This document shows, piece by piece, positions 26,776-35,549 of a stretch of 64,000 bases of DNA. The notes under the pieces were generated by a model. It made no database searches and was not told the origin of the DNA. It saw only the letters and a list, made by a program, of their open reading frames with translations. Position 1 is the first letter of the stretch. The number at the start of each line of letters is the position of its first letter. The position numbers and the translations under genes are program-made. Location of the stretch: contig NZ_CADFGE010000006.1 in the NCBI RefSeq assembly GCF_902833645.1, positions 248,001 through 312,000 on the forward strand. The letters are read 5' to 3'. This stretch comes from Paraburkholderia fungorum. GTDB taxonomy: Bacteria > Pseudomonadota > Gammaproteobacteria > Burkholderiales > Burkholderiaceae.

Positions 26776-27357
26776 CTCCAGCATGGCCTTCACCTCCGCC
26801 CATTCCTCATCGATGATGCTAAAGCGCACCGAGTTGCGCTTGCGGCCATCCGGCATGATCCGTTCGTGCCGGACAACGCCTTCCTGTTTCGCGCCGATCC
26901 GCAGAATCGCCGCCCGTGATTTCTCGTTGAGTTCGTCCGTAGTGAACTGCACGCGCACGCATTGCATCGCTTCGAACGCGTGACTCAGCAGCAGGTACTT
27001 CGCCTCGGTATTCACCACCGAGCGCTGCATCGAGGCGCTCAACCACGTGTGCCCGATTTCCAGCTTCCGGTTCACGCGGTCGATCTTCCAGAAGCGGGTG
27101 CTGCCGACAATCGCGCCGGTATCGCGCTTCACGATCACAAACGGCATCACCGTGCCAGCCGCGCGCCCATCGAGTGCGGTGGCAATGTAGCTGTCGACGG
27201 TTTCCGGCCCCGGCACGACCGTCAGCTTCATGTTCCACAACTGGCCGTCCGCGGCGGCGTCGAGCAGACCCTGCGTGTGTTCCTGCTGAAGCGGCAGGAG
27301 TTCGACGCTTGGTCCGGTCAGCGTGGGTTGCATGAGTTGCGAGGCGGAGTCGGTCAT
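26758..27357 (-). CDS. GNAT-family N-acetyltransferase (RimJ/RimL-like)
   Basis: A 199-residue acetyltransferase. VIVKRDTGAIVGSTRFWKID, LEIGHTWLSASMQRSVVNTEAKYLLL and CVRVQFTTDELNEKSRAAILRIGAKQEG form the Acetyltransf_3 pattern. The C-terminal FSIIDEEW is typical of the RimJ/RimL group. These modify ribosomal proteins, other proteins or small amines; the target is unknown. Single gene. Confidence 0.85.
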   Translation of the reverse strand: MTDSASQLMQPTLTGPSVELLPLQQEHTQGLLDAAADGQLWNMKLTVVPGPETVDSYIATALDGRAAGTVMPFVIVKRDTGAIVGSTRFWKIDRVNRKLEIGHTWLSASMQRSVVNTEAKYLLLSHAFEAMQCVRVQFTTDELNEKSRAAILRIGAKQEGVVRHERIMPDGRKRNSVRFSIIDEEWAEVKAMLEKKLGR

Positions 27358-27381
27358 GAGCAGGCAGAATTTCGTTGCAAG

Positions 27382-27411
27382 AAAAAAGTCCGCGAACGAA
27401 CGCTCGCGGAC
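27382..27411 (-). terminator. Rho-independent terminator after the semialdehyde dehydrogenase gene
   Basis: On the minus strand an 8-bp stem GTCCGCGA/TCGCGGAC (27388-27395 and 27404-27411) is followed by six T (complement of 27382-27387). Confidence 0.75.
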
Positions 27412-27480
27412 CTGGCACTACGATCAGACTGGCGGACGAGGTCGGCAACCTCGCCCTGAGGCCTCGCGGCCTTCGCTGTT

Positions 27481-28926
27481 TTAAGCCGCCGTCACCGAAA
27501 CGGACTTGGTGACGAGATAGCCTTCCATCGCTTCCGGACCGCCTTCCGACCCGTAGCCCGAATCCTTCACGCCGCCAAACGGCATTTCCGGCCAGGGCGT
27601 AGCAGGCTGGTTGATCCACAACATGCCGACTTCCATCCGTTGCGACAGCAGGTGCACGTTGCTGAACGACTTCGTGAACGCATAGCCGGCCAGGCCGTAC
27701 GGCAGGCGATTCGACTCGGCAATCGCTTCTTCGAGTGTGTCGAAACCGCGGATCGCGGCGATTGGGCCAAACGGCTCGTTGTTGAACACGTCCGATTCGA
27801 GCGATACGTTGGTCAGCACCGTCGGCGCGAAGAAGTTGCCCTCCGAGCCGACGCGTTCGCCGCCCGTCTCGACCTTGGCGCCGGTCTTGCGCGCGTCGTC
27901 GAGCACCTTGCTCATGGCGGTGAGACGGCGCGCATTGGCGAGCGGCCCGAGGGTCGTGCCTTCGGCCAGACCGTCGCCAAGCTTGAGGCTTTCAGCGTGT
28001 TTGACGAGCGCCGCGGCGAATTCTTCGCGGATGCTGTTGTGCACCAGAAAGCGGGTCGGCGAAATGCAGACCTGGCCGGCGTTGCGGAACTTCGCACCCC
28101 CTGCGGCCCTGACGGCCAGCGCTACGTCGGCATCTTCGGCCACGATGACGGGCGCGTGACCGCCCAGTTCCATCGTCGCGCGCTTCATGTGCGCGCCCGC
28201 CAGTGCGGCCAGTTGCTTGCCGACCGGGGTCGAACCCGTGAACGTGACCTTGCGGATCACCGGGTGCGGAATCAGGTAGCTGGAAATCTCGGCCGGATCG
28301 CCGAACACGAGGCCGACCGTGCCGGCCGGCACGCCGGCTTCAACGAACGCCTGCAGCAGCGCCGCCGGCGACGCCGGGGTTTCTTCCGGCGCCTTGACGA
28401 GGAACGAGCAGCCGCACGCGAGCGCCGCGCTCAGCTTGCGCACGACCTGATTGACCGGGAAATTCCACGGCGTGAACGCGGCTACCGGACCGATCGGCTC
28501 CTTGAGCACCGTTTGCTGCACTGCCAGATTGCGCGAGGGCACGACCCGGCCGTAGACGCGGCGGCCTTCGTCGGCGAACCATTCGATGATGTCCGCGGCG
28601 GACAGCACTTCGATGCGAGCCTCGGCGAACGGCTTGCCCTGTTCCTGGGTCATCAGACGGGCGATGTCGGAGGCGCGTTCGCGCACCAGCGCAGCCGCTT
28701 TGCGCATGGTAGTGGCGCGTTCGTTGGCCGGGATCTTGCGCCAGGCTTCGAAGCCGCGTTGCGCGGCGGCCAACGCCCGGTCGAGATCGGCGATGCCGGC
28801 GTGGGCCACCTTGCCGATGGCCTTGCCGGTGGCAGGGTTGATGACGTCGAGGGTTTTGCCGCTGGCGGCGTCGCACCACTCGCCGTTAATCAGAAGACGG
28901 GTATCGGTATAGCTCGAGGTGGCCAT
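27481..28926 (-). CDS. NAD(P)+ semialdehyde dehydrogenase (2-oxoglutarate/succinate semialdehyde type)
   Basis: A 481-residue aldehyde dehydrogenase with catalytic Glu in MELGGHAPV (about 255), catalytic Cys in NAGQVCISPTR (about 289) and NAD motif FTGSTPVGKQ. The sequence is very like both GabD and the 2-oxoglutarate semialdehyde dehydrogenase I (AraE) of Azospirillum sugar-acid catabolism (TDTRLLINGEW, WFADEGRRVYGR, QPATPWPEMPFGGVKDSGYG). Given the uronate genes next door, the sugar-acid role is attractive, but SSADH cannot be excluded. The ATG at 28926 follows AGGAA; an open frame continues far upstream to 29592 without coding character and was not used. Confidence 0.88.
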   Translation of the reverse strand: MATSSYTDTRLLINGEWCDAASGKTLDVINPATGKAIGKVAHAGIADLDRALAAAQRGFEAWRKIPANERATTMRKAAALVRERASDIARLMTQEQGKPFAEARIEVLSAADIIEWFADEGRRVYGRVVPSRNLAVQQTVLKEPIGPVAAFTPWNFPVNQVVRKLSAALACGCSFLVKAPEETPASPAALLQAFVEAGVPAGTVGLVFGDPAEISSYLIPHPVIRKVTFTGSTPVGKQLAALAGAHMKRATMELGGHAPVIVAEDADVALAVRAAGGAKFRNAGQVCISPTRFLVHNSIREEFAAALVKHAESLKLGDGLAEGTTLGPLANARRLTAMSKVLDDARKTGAKVETGGERVGSEGNFFAPTVLTNVSLESDVFNNEPFGPIAAIRGFDTLEEAIAESNRLPYGLAGYAFTKSFSNVHLLSQRMEVGMLWINQPATPWPEMPFGGVKDSGYGSEGGPEAMEGYLVTKSVSVTAA

Positions 28927-29298
28927 GCTGGGTTCCTGTAAGTGGGAAAACGACAGGCCGCGCGGTCGGGGTACTGGGCTGAACCTGCGCGGCCAAGGCT
29001 GGACTGCCGATAGCAAACATCTTATCTGATTGCGCGCGATTGCATCGGCAGTACGCCCACCAGGCGTGTGCGGCACAGGCCTTGCTGCTCCCGTTGCCGC
29101 AGCAGACAAACACCTGCCTGAGCGTTGCCGCGCAAACAGGCGTAAAGTCAAGCAGCAGTCGCAGGAACCGGCGGGAGCCAGCAGCGTGGAATGGTGCGGC
29201 GAGTGAGCAGAAAGCGGCACTCGATGCAGCGATCGAAAGCAGCAGGTAAAAGACGGCGAATGCAACCCGTTCAACCAAGGTGCAAACGAGGAATCGAC
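28927..29298. other. Divergent intergenic region before the cold-shock gene
   Basis: No gene supported in this 370-bp stretch between the semialdehyde dehydrogenase and cold-shock genes. It probably carries both promoters and the 5' leader of the cold-shock mRNA, which in this family is often long and structured. Confidence 0.35.
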
Positions 29299-29502
29299 AT
29301 GCCAACCGGTACAGTGAAGTGGTTCAATGACGCGAAGGGCTTTGGCTTTATCACACCGGACGACGGTGGCGAGGATCTGTTTGCCCATTTCTCGGAAATT
29401 CGCAGCGAAGGTTTCAAGTCGCTGCAGGAAAACCAGAAGGTCAGCTTCGAAATCAAGCAGGGGCCGAAGGGCAAGCAGGCGGCGGACATCAAGCCGGTAT
29501 GA
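29299..29502 (+). CDS. Cold-shock domain protein (CspA family)
   Basis: 67 residues with both nucleic-acid binding motifs: GTVKWFNDAKGFGFI (RNP1) and EDLFAHFSEI (RNP2). A single five-stranded OB fold that binds single-stranded RNA/DNA and melts mRNA structure. The ATG at 29299 follows GAGGA. A GC-rich hairpin ends the transcript. Confidence 0.95.
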   Translation: MPTGTVKWFNDAKGFGFITPDDGGEDLFAHFSEIRSEGFKSLQENQKVSFEIKQGPKGKQAADIKPV

Positions 29503-29520
29503 AGCAGTAGCGCAGTAGAC

Positions 29521-29556
29521 GGTCCGCACGCGCCAAGGTGTGCGGACCGGCGGGTT
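29521..29556 (+). terminator. Terminator after the cold-shock gene
   Basis: Stem GGTCCGCAC (29521-29529) / GTGCGGACC (29540-29548), loop of 10, then GGCGGG and four T. Confidence 0.6.
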
Positions 29557-29651
29557 TTGACGGGGCGCGGGCGATCCGCTCGCGCTCGTCATGCGGATTC
29601 GCCTGAATTCGCTTACGTTCGCTTAAATTCGCGCAACGCGGGAATGTCCGT

Positions 29652-30428
29652 TTATGCGTAGGCGTTTCGCGCCGCGCCGATCCCCTCGAGCAATTCGTTT
29701 CGCACGCCGGCGAGCGCGTTATCACGCCGGTCTCGCGGATGCGCCGCGGCAATGCCGAGGTCGCGCACCAGCCGCCCGGCGCCATGCGGGCCCGCCGTGT
29801 TGAGCAGCAGCACGCGATCGGACAGATAAAGCGCCTCATCCAGATCGTGCGTGACGATCAGCGCCGCGGTGCCGTGGGCGCGCGTCAGCGATAACAGCAG
29901 GTCCTGCAGACGCATGCGGGTCATGGCGTCCACCGCGCTGAACGGTTCGTCGAGCAGAAGCAGGTCGGGCTGCGGGAACAGGCCGCGCGCGAGCGCCACC
30001 CGTTGCGCCATGCCGCCCGAAAGCTGCTTGGGCAGCGCCGCGCCGGTATCGGCCAGACCGACCTCGCCGAGCAGTCGAGCCACGCGCGGGTTCCCGCCTT
30101 GCCGTGGACCGGCGGAAAACGCGACGTTGTCGGCCACGCTCAGCCATGGCAGCAGGCGAGGTTCCTGAAAGATCACGCCGAGGCGCGGCGACGGGCCGTG
30201 CTGCGCCACGCCGTCGAGCACAATCTCACCCTCGAAATCGCGATCGAGACCGGCCAGCACGCGCAGCAGCGTGCTCTTGCCGCATCCGCTCGGGCCCACC
30301 AGACTCACGATCTCCCCACGTGCAATCTCGAAGCTCACGCGTTCGAGCACCGATCGCGCTTCGTAGCGCTTGCTGACGGCGCGAACCTGGAGCAGGGGTG
30401 CCTGATTCAAAAGCGCTGAGGCGTTCAA
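29652..30428 (-). CDS. ABC transporter ATP-binding protein, SsuB/TauB type
   Basis: About 258 residues. Walker A GPSGCGKST, Q-loop QEPRLLPW, signature LSGGMAQR, Walker B LLLLDEPFSAVD and the H-loop VTHDLDEAL are all intact, so it should be a working ATPase of the nitrate/sulfonate/taurine group (QEPRLLPW is typical). I placed the start at TTG 30428, which overlaps the permease stop (TTGA) and has GAGG upstream. Its partner permease carries an internal stop, so the complex may not be made. Confidence 0.85.
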   Translation of the reverse strand: MNASALLNQAPLLQVRAVSKRYEARSVLERVSFEIARGEIVSLVGPSGCGKSTLLRVLAGLDRDFEGEIVLDGVAQHGPSPRLGVIFQEPRLLPWLSVADNVAFSAGPRQGGNPRVARLLGEVGLADTGAALPKQLSGGMAQRVALARGLFPQPDLLLLDEPFSAVDAMTRMRLQDLLLSLTRAHGTAALIVTHDLDEALYLSDRVLLLNTAGPHGAGRLVRDLGIAAAHPRDRRDNALAGVRNELLEGIGAARNAYA

Positions 30429-31282
30429 CGCACACCTCGCGAAGAAGAGCGGTCGTCCGCGGTATCGCGCCATGACAGGACGTGCGCTTCGACCGCTTTC
30501 AAGATGCTGTCGCTGAGCTTGCCGAGCAGCGCGAGCAGCAGAATCGCGCCGAACACGAGGTCGGGGCGGCCGGTTTCCCGGCCGTCGCTCAGCAGATATC
30601 CGAGGCCGCGGGTGGCGGCAATCAGTTCGGCGGCGACCATGAACATCTAGGCGAGGCTCAGGCCGGTGCGCAGCCCGGTGAAGATGTGCGGCAAGGACGC
30701 GGGCAAGAGGATGCGTGTGAATAGCGCCCGCTGGCTCAAACGGTTGACTTCGCCGAGTTCGATCAGTTTTCGGTCGACGCCGCGAATGCCGGCCACAACG
30801 CTCAATTGCACCGGAAAAAACGCACCGATGGCGATGAGTGTGATCTTCGGCGCTTCGTCAATGCCCATCCACAGCAGCAGTATCGGCACCCAGGCGAGCG
30901 AGGGGATTGCCCGCAGCGCCTGAAACGCCGGGTCGAGCAGGGCGTCGAGCCGGCGGCTCAAGCCCATTGCCGCACCGAGCAGAAGGGCGAGTGCAGAGCC
31001 GATGCCGAAGCCCGCGAGGACCCGCATCGCGCTTGCACCGATGTGGCGGCCGAGGCGCTCGCCGCCCAGTTGCCACAGCGTCCCGGCAATCGTGCTCGGC
31101 GCCGGCACCAGGTGTTCCGGCAATACCGACGCACGCACCAGCGCTTCGATCGCCGCAAGAAAGGCAAGCGGCAGGATCAAGCCGGCAATGCGCCAGCGTT
31201 TGAGCGGGTCGCGCGGGCGTGGCGCGCGTTGCTCCGTTGCCTGCGATTGGTGATGAAGCGCGAGCGATTCGTCGTTAGCCAT
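30425..31282 (-). pseudogene. ABC transporter permease (SsuC type) with in-frame amber codon
   Basis: Two abutting frames in one phase make a single 285-residue permease. The sequence ...RTGLSLA, then a TAG (30649-30647), then MFMVAAELIAATRGLGYLL. Family members normally have Trp here (SLAWMFMVAAE), so one G-to-A change turned TGG into TAG. The N-terminal part keeps the EAA loop (ELGEVNRLSQRALFTRILLPASLPHI), but the last membrane segments lie beyond the stop. An ATG directly follows the TAG, so re-initiation could make a 73-residue tail; amber read-through could restore the protein. It could also be a sequencing error. Confidence 0.85.
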
Positions 31283-31371
31283 GGGAGTCGGTCGAATAGT
31301 TCGCAGGCACTGGGCGCGGCGGCTTATTTATCACGGGTTGATCGCGCAGGCGGGTCGCACGGATTGATCGT

Positions 31372-32454
31372 TTACTGGCCGCTGTTCGCGGCGATAACCG
31401 GCTGCGCTGTCTTTACGTCGATCAAGGCGTCGATTACCTGATTCAGATCCGTACCCGGCTTCACCAGTTGCTCCTGCAGGAGAATCGGTGCGGCGGCCTT
31501 GAGCGCGGCGAGTTGCTGCGCGCCCGGCTGCGGACGGCTGAAGTCGTTGCGGCTCAGTTGCAGCTTCGCGACCGGCAGCGACAGCTTCGATTCTTCCGCG
31601 ACGATCCTGGCGGTTTCGTCCGGATGCGCGGCGATCCACAAGCGTGCCTTTTCGTAGACCTTGAGCACCTGCGCGAGCGTCTCCGGATGGTCGCGAATGA
31701 AATCCTCGCGAGCGTCGAGCAGGCCCCACGTATTGAAGTCGACGTTGCGATACAGCAGCTTCGCGCCGTCGTCGATCTGGGCGGCGGCCATGTGCGGATC
31801 GAGGCCGGCCCAGGCGTCCACCTGGCCGTTGGCGAGCGCGGTGCGCCCATCCGGATGCTGGAGATTGACGATCTCCACATCGTCGCGCGAAAGGCCCGCG
31901 CTGTGCAGCGCGCGCAAGGTGAAGAGGAACGGATCCGTGCCCTTGGTCGCGGCGATCTTCTTGCCCTTCAGGTCCGCGAGGGTTTTGATCGGCGAGTCTT
32001 TACGCACGACGAGCGCGGTCCATTCAGGGCGCGAGAAAACGTACACCGCGCGAATCGGATTGCCGTTGGCTTTGGCGAGCACGGCGGCCAGACCCGCTGT
32101 CGAACCGATATCGATCGCGCCGCTGTTCAGATATTCGAGCGCGCGATTGCTGCCGAGGCTCAGCACCCATTTGACCTGGGTGTGCTGCGGCGCGAGTTCC
32201 TGCTCGAGCCAGCCGTTGCGCTTGATGACGAGGCTTTCCGGCGAGTAATAGGCGTAGTCGAGTTTCAGTTCGGCAGGCGGCGCGGCGTGCGCGATACCCG
32301 CTGCAAGAAGGCTGAAGGTGAGCGCGAGCGCGGTCGCCGCCGCCGTCAGCAGCGCGCCGCGGCCGGCTTGCGGGCGTTTCGTATGTCCTTCGTGTGACGA
32401 AATCGAAACAAGGGAAGAGAGAAAGAAGCGCGCCGTGCCCCGCGGGATGTTCAT
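31372..32454 (-). CDS. Aliphatic sulfonate-type ABC transporter substrate-binding protein
   Basis: A 360-residue periplasmic binding protein with a long Sec leader (hydrophobic LLTAAATALALTFSLLAAGIAHA, cleaved near residue 57). The mature part begins ELKLDYAYYSPESLVIKRNGWLEQEL and contains NSGAIDIGSTAGLAAVLAKANG and NGQVDAWAGLDPHMAA, the SsuA/NMT1 pattern. The ligand (sulfonate, taurine or a related compound) is inferred from family. The ATG follows AGGA. It heads the operon with the interrupted permease and the ATPase; 89 bp separate it from the permease. Confidence 0.85.
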   Translation of the reverse strand: MNIPRGTARFFLSSLVSISSHEGHTKRPQAGRGALLTAAATALALTFSLLAAGIAHAAPPAELKLDYAYYSPESLVIKRNGWLEQELAPQHTQVKWVLSLGSNRALEYLNSGAIDIGSTAGLAAVLAKANGNPIRAVYVFSRPEWTALVVRKDSPIKTLADLKGKKIAATKGTDPFLFTLRALHSAGLSRDDVEIVNLQHPDGRTALANGQVDAWAGLDPHMAAAQIDDGAKLLYRNVDFNTWGLLDAREDFIRDHPETLAQVLKVYEKARLWIAAHPDETARIVAEESKLSLPVAKLQLSRNDFSRPQPGAQQLAALKAAAPILLQEQLVKPGTDLNQVIDALIDVKTAQPVIAANSGQ

Positions 32455-32666
32455 TGACTGATCCTGAGATGGTCGTTTAGTTGTGACCGGTCAATGTAGT
32501 CAATGCGCGTGCCGAACTGAACGAATAAAAACTCACAATCAAAGCAGATCGGGCGCTATGGCGACAGTGAGCAGCGCACCGTTCCTTGCCGCCAGACGAG
32601 CCGTTGGCGGCGTATGGTCCGTTTTACGCCGCGATTGTGGCTGCAACATTGTTTCGCTATAAAGTA

Positions 32667-32682
32667 CTCAAGCGCACTTGAG
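32667..32682. promoter_or_regulatory. Palindrome upstream of hpnJ
   Basis: CTCAAG-CGCA-CTTGAG, a perfect 6-4-6 palindrome in the 412-bp gap between the ABC importer and hpnJ. It sits about 50 bp upstream of the PmrA-like box and may bind another regulator. Confidence 0.35.
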
Positions 32683-32731
32683 GCGAAGGCTGGGATTAAC
32701 CATTTAGTACGGCCTGAACCGGGATACTTTC

Positions 32732-32748
32732 CTTAAGGTTTCCTTCAG
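32732..32748 (+). promoter_or_regulatory. PmrA/BasR-like box upstream of hpnJ
   Basis: CTTAAG-GTTTC-CTTCAG: two hexamers in 11-bp phase, identical in all 17 positions to the box at 38831. A -10-like TAGTAT (32759-32764) starts after 10 bp. Related to the PmrA consensus YTTAAK-N5-YTTAAK. Confidence 0.65.
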
Positions 32749-32866
32749 CTTTGCTCCGTAGTATTTGCGCGATCCTATGTGCCCGCTTGCATTCTTGCGG
32801 GCAATCGTTCCGATAGTTTTCTGACAGAAAACTGAAAGCGCCGATCAAAGGCTTGCTGGAGCATTC

Positions 32867-34288
32867 ATGAAAACCCTGTTCTTACAGGCGCCGTCGTACG
32901 ACGGCTTCGACGGTGGCGCGGGTTCGCGCTACCAGGCCAAGCGTGAAGTGCGCTCGTTCTGGTACCCGACTTGGCTCGCGCAGCCCGCCGCGCTCGTCCC
33001 CGATAGCCGCGTACTCGATGCCCCCGCAGACGGTCTGTCCGTCGAAGCATCGCTCGACATAGCACAGCAATATGACCTGGTGGTGATCCACACCAGCACA
33101 CCGTCCTTCCCGACCGACGCGCTGTTTGCCGAAGACCTGAAGAAGCGCAAGCCTTCGGTGCTGATCGGCATGGTCGGCGCGAAGGTCGCGGTCGATCCGC
33201 ACAATTCGCTGACAGCGAGCGAAGCGATCGATTTCGTTTGCCGTGAAGAATTCGACTTCACCTGCCAGGAAGTCGCCGAAGGCAAGCCGTTCGCCGGCAT
33301 CAAGGGTCTCAGCTATCGCGCGGCCGACGGCTCGATCGAGCACAACGAAGCGCGCCCGATCCTCGAGAACATGGACGAGCTGCCGTTCGTGGCGCCCGTG
33401 TACAAGCGCGACCTGAAGATCGACAACTATTTCATCGGCTATCTGAAGCACCCGTACGTATCGATCTACACGGGCCGGGGCTGCCGTTCGAAATGCACGT
33501 TCTGCCTGTGGCCGCAAACGGTGGGCGGGCATCGCTACCGAACGCGCTCGACCGAGAACGTGCTCGAAGAAGTGAAGTGGATTCGCGACAACATGCCTGA
33601 AGTCAAGGAGATCATGTTCGACGACGATACCTTCACCGACTTCAAGCCGCGCGTCGAGGAAATCGCCCGCGGTCTCGGCAAACTGGGTGTGACGTGGTCG
33701 TGCAACGCGAAGGCGAACGTGCCGTACTCGACGCTGAAGATCATGAAGGAAAACGGCCTGCGCCTGCTGCTGGTGGGCTACGAATCGGGCGACGACCAGA
33801 TTCTGCTCAACATCAAGAAGGGTCTGCGTACCGACATCGCGCGCCGCTTCAGCGAAGATTGCCGCAAGCTTGGCATCAAGATTCACGGCACCTTCATTCT
33901 CGGTCTGCCGGGCGAGACGCAGGACACGATCCAGAAGACCATCGAGTATGCGAAGGAAATCAATCCGCATACGATCCAGGTGTCGCTCGCGGCGCCTTAT
34001 CCCGGCACGACGCTCTACAACCAGGCGGTCGAGAACGGCTGGCTGGAAGAGAACAAGGTCATCAACCTGGTCAGCAAGTCAGGGGTGCAGCTTGCGGCGA
34101 TCGGCTATCCGCATCTGTCGCGCGACGAGATCTATCACCAGCTCGAGAATTTCTATAAACGCTTCTATTTCCGGCCGTCGAAGATCTGGGAAATCCTGCG
34201 TGAGATGCTCACGAGCTGGGACATGATGAAACGGCGTCTGCGTGAAGGCGTCGAATTCTTCCGCTTCCTGCGCGCCCACCAAGCGTGA
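32867..34288 (+). CDS. hpnJ: Hopanoid biosynthesis radical SAM protein HpnJ
   Basis: A 473-residue enzyme with an N-terminal B12-binding-like domain and a radical SAM core whose CxxxCxxC motif reads CRSKCTFC (around residue 206). EIMFDDDTFTDFKPR and GTFILGLPGET are typical of HpnJ. In Burkholderia cenocepacia HpnJ contracts the glucosamine ring of glucosaminyl-BHT to give the cyclitol ether head group. GGAG lies 6 nt before the ATG. It overlaps hpnI (GTGA) and is preceded by a PmrA-like box. Confidence 0.92.
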   Translation: MKTLFLQAPSYDGFDGGAGSRYQAKREVRSFWYPTWLAQPAALVPDSRVLDAPADGLSVEASLDIAQQYDLVVIHTSTPSFPTDALFAEDLKKRKPSVLIGMVGAKVAVDPHNSLTASEAIDFVCREEFDFTCQEVAEGKPFAGIKGLSYRAADGSIEHNEARPILENMDELPFVAPVYKRDLKIDNYFIGYLKHPYVSIYTGRGCRSKCTFCLWPQTVGGHRYRTRSTENVLEEVKWIRDNMPEVKEIMFDDDTFTDFKPRVEEIARGLGKLGVTWSCNAKANVPYSTLKIMKENGLRLLLVGYESGDDQILLNIKKGLRTDIARRFSEDCRKLGIKIHGTFILGLPGETQDTIQKTIEYAKEINPHTIQVSLAAPYPGTTLYNQAVENGWLEENKVINLVSKSGVQLAAIGYPHLSRDEIYHQLENFYKRFYFRPSKIWEILREMLTSWDMMKRRLREGVEFFRFLRAHQA

Positions 34289-35469
34289 GCGCCCTGCATC
34301 TGCTCGCCGTCACGCTTGCCTATGCGTGTGCGGCGAGTGCGGTTTTCGGCATCGCCTACACGGTGCTGGCGGGCGCCCTGATCGGCCGGTTTTTCGCGAG
34401 AGCGGTATCCGAGCCGAGCAGTTTTCCGCCGGTCACCGTCGTCAAACCATTGCACGGCAACGAGTGGGCGTTGCTCGACAACCTCTCGGGTTTCTGCCAG
34501 CAAGACTATCCGGGCCCCGTGCAATTCCTGTTCGGCGTGCACGATTCAGCCGACCCCGCCTTGCAAACCGTCGACGCCTTGCGGCAGCTGCATCCGGAAG
34601 CGGACATCACCGTGGTTGTGGATGCGCGCCTCTACGGTCCGAACCGTAAGATCAGCAATATCCTCAATATGCTGCCGCAGGCCCGGCATGACGTGCTGGT
34701 GTTCGCCGACAGCGACGTAGGGGTCGGGCCGGATTATTTGCGCAATGTGATCGGCGAACTGCAGAAGCCCGGCGTCGGTCTCGTTACCTGTGTGTATCGG
34801 GGTGCGCCCGACCCCGGCTTCTGGCCGCGCATGTCGGCCAAGGCCACCAATTACCAGTTTCTGCCTGGCGTGGTCACAGGGCTCGCACTCGGTCTCGCGC
34901 GCCCATGCTTTGGGCAGACCATCGCGATGCGCCGCGACACCCTCGAAAAAATCGGCGGCTTCACACCGTTCGTGAAGCATCTCGCCGAAGACCATGCAAT
35001 CGGCGAAGCCGTGCGCATGATCGGCGAGAAAGTGGTGATTCCGCCTTTTACGATCTCGCATGCCTGCGTGGAATCGAGCGCGACACAACTGATCGCGCAC
35101 GAACTACGCTGGAGCCGGACGATTCGCAGCATCGACCCGCTCGGCCATCTCGGCTCCGCGCTGATTCATCCGCTCGCTTTCGCGTTGCTCGCGATTGCCT
35201 TCTCGGGCGGTGCGCTGTGGTCGTGGCCGCTCGCGCTGCTCGCCGTGTGCGCGCGGCTCGTGCTGAAGCTGCTGGCCGACCGTGCGTTGCAGCAGACGCG
35301 TCGCGACCTGTGGCTGTTGCCGTTATGGGATATCGTATCGTTTTGCATTTTTGTCGCGAGTTTCTGGTCCTCGCACGTGATCTGGCGCGGCTTCAGTTTC
35401 AAGGTGGACGGCGACGGCCTGCTGTCGGCCGTGCAGGACGGATTGACGGATGAGCAGCAGGTTGGGTAA
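34285..35469 (+). CDS. hpnI: Hopanoid glycosyltransferase HpnI (GT21, ceramide-glucosyltransferase-like)
   Basis: A 394-residue membrane glycosyltransferase: one N-terminal anchor, a GT-A domain with VTVVKPLHGNE, the metal site VFADSDVG, LAEDHAIGE (D3) and HELRWSRTIR (the Q/HxxRW-type motif), then two or three C-terminal membrane segments. HpnI adds GlcNAc to bacteriohopanetetrol. It starts with GTG overlapping the hpnJ stop, so the two are coupled. A paralogue at 39426 also qualifies; which is the true HpnI is not settled by sequence alone. Confidence 0.8.
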   Translation: MSALHLLAVTLAYACAASAVFGIAYTVLAGALIGRFFARAVSEPSSFPPVTVVKPLHGNEWALLDNLSGFCQQDYPGPVQFLFGVHDSADPALQTVDALRQLHPEADITVVVDARLYGPNRKISNILNMLPQARHDVLVFADSDVGVGPDYLRNVIGELQKPGVGLVTCVYRGAPDPGFWPRMSAKATNYQFLPGVVTGLALGLARPCFGQTIAMRRDTLEKIGGFTPFVKHLAEDHAIGEAVRMIGEKVVIPPFTISHACVESSATQLIAHELRWSRTIRSIDPLGHLGSALIHPLAFALLAIAFSGGALWSWPLALLAVCARLVLKLLADRALQQTRRDLWLLPLWDIVSFCIFVASFWSSHVIWRGFSFKVDGDGLLSAVQDGLTDEQQVG

Positions 35470-35549
35470 GCAATGACGCGTGGATATCTGGAGGAGGGCG
35501 GCGAAGCTCACGTGGCGTGCCTGAAACGCGCGCCGGGAGTCGCCGCGCG

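Noticed and set aside
27640..28941. 433-codon plus-strand frame opposite the semialdehyde dehydrogenase
   Set aside because: The minus strand has all aldehyde dehydrogenase catalytic motifs; this frame is a codon-bias shadow.
28927..29592. N-terminal extension of the semialdehyde dehydrogenase to 703 residues
   Set aside because: The added sequence has no family similarity and runs antisense through the cold-shock gene; the ATG at 28926 has its own ribosome site.
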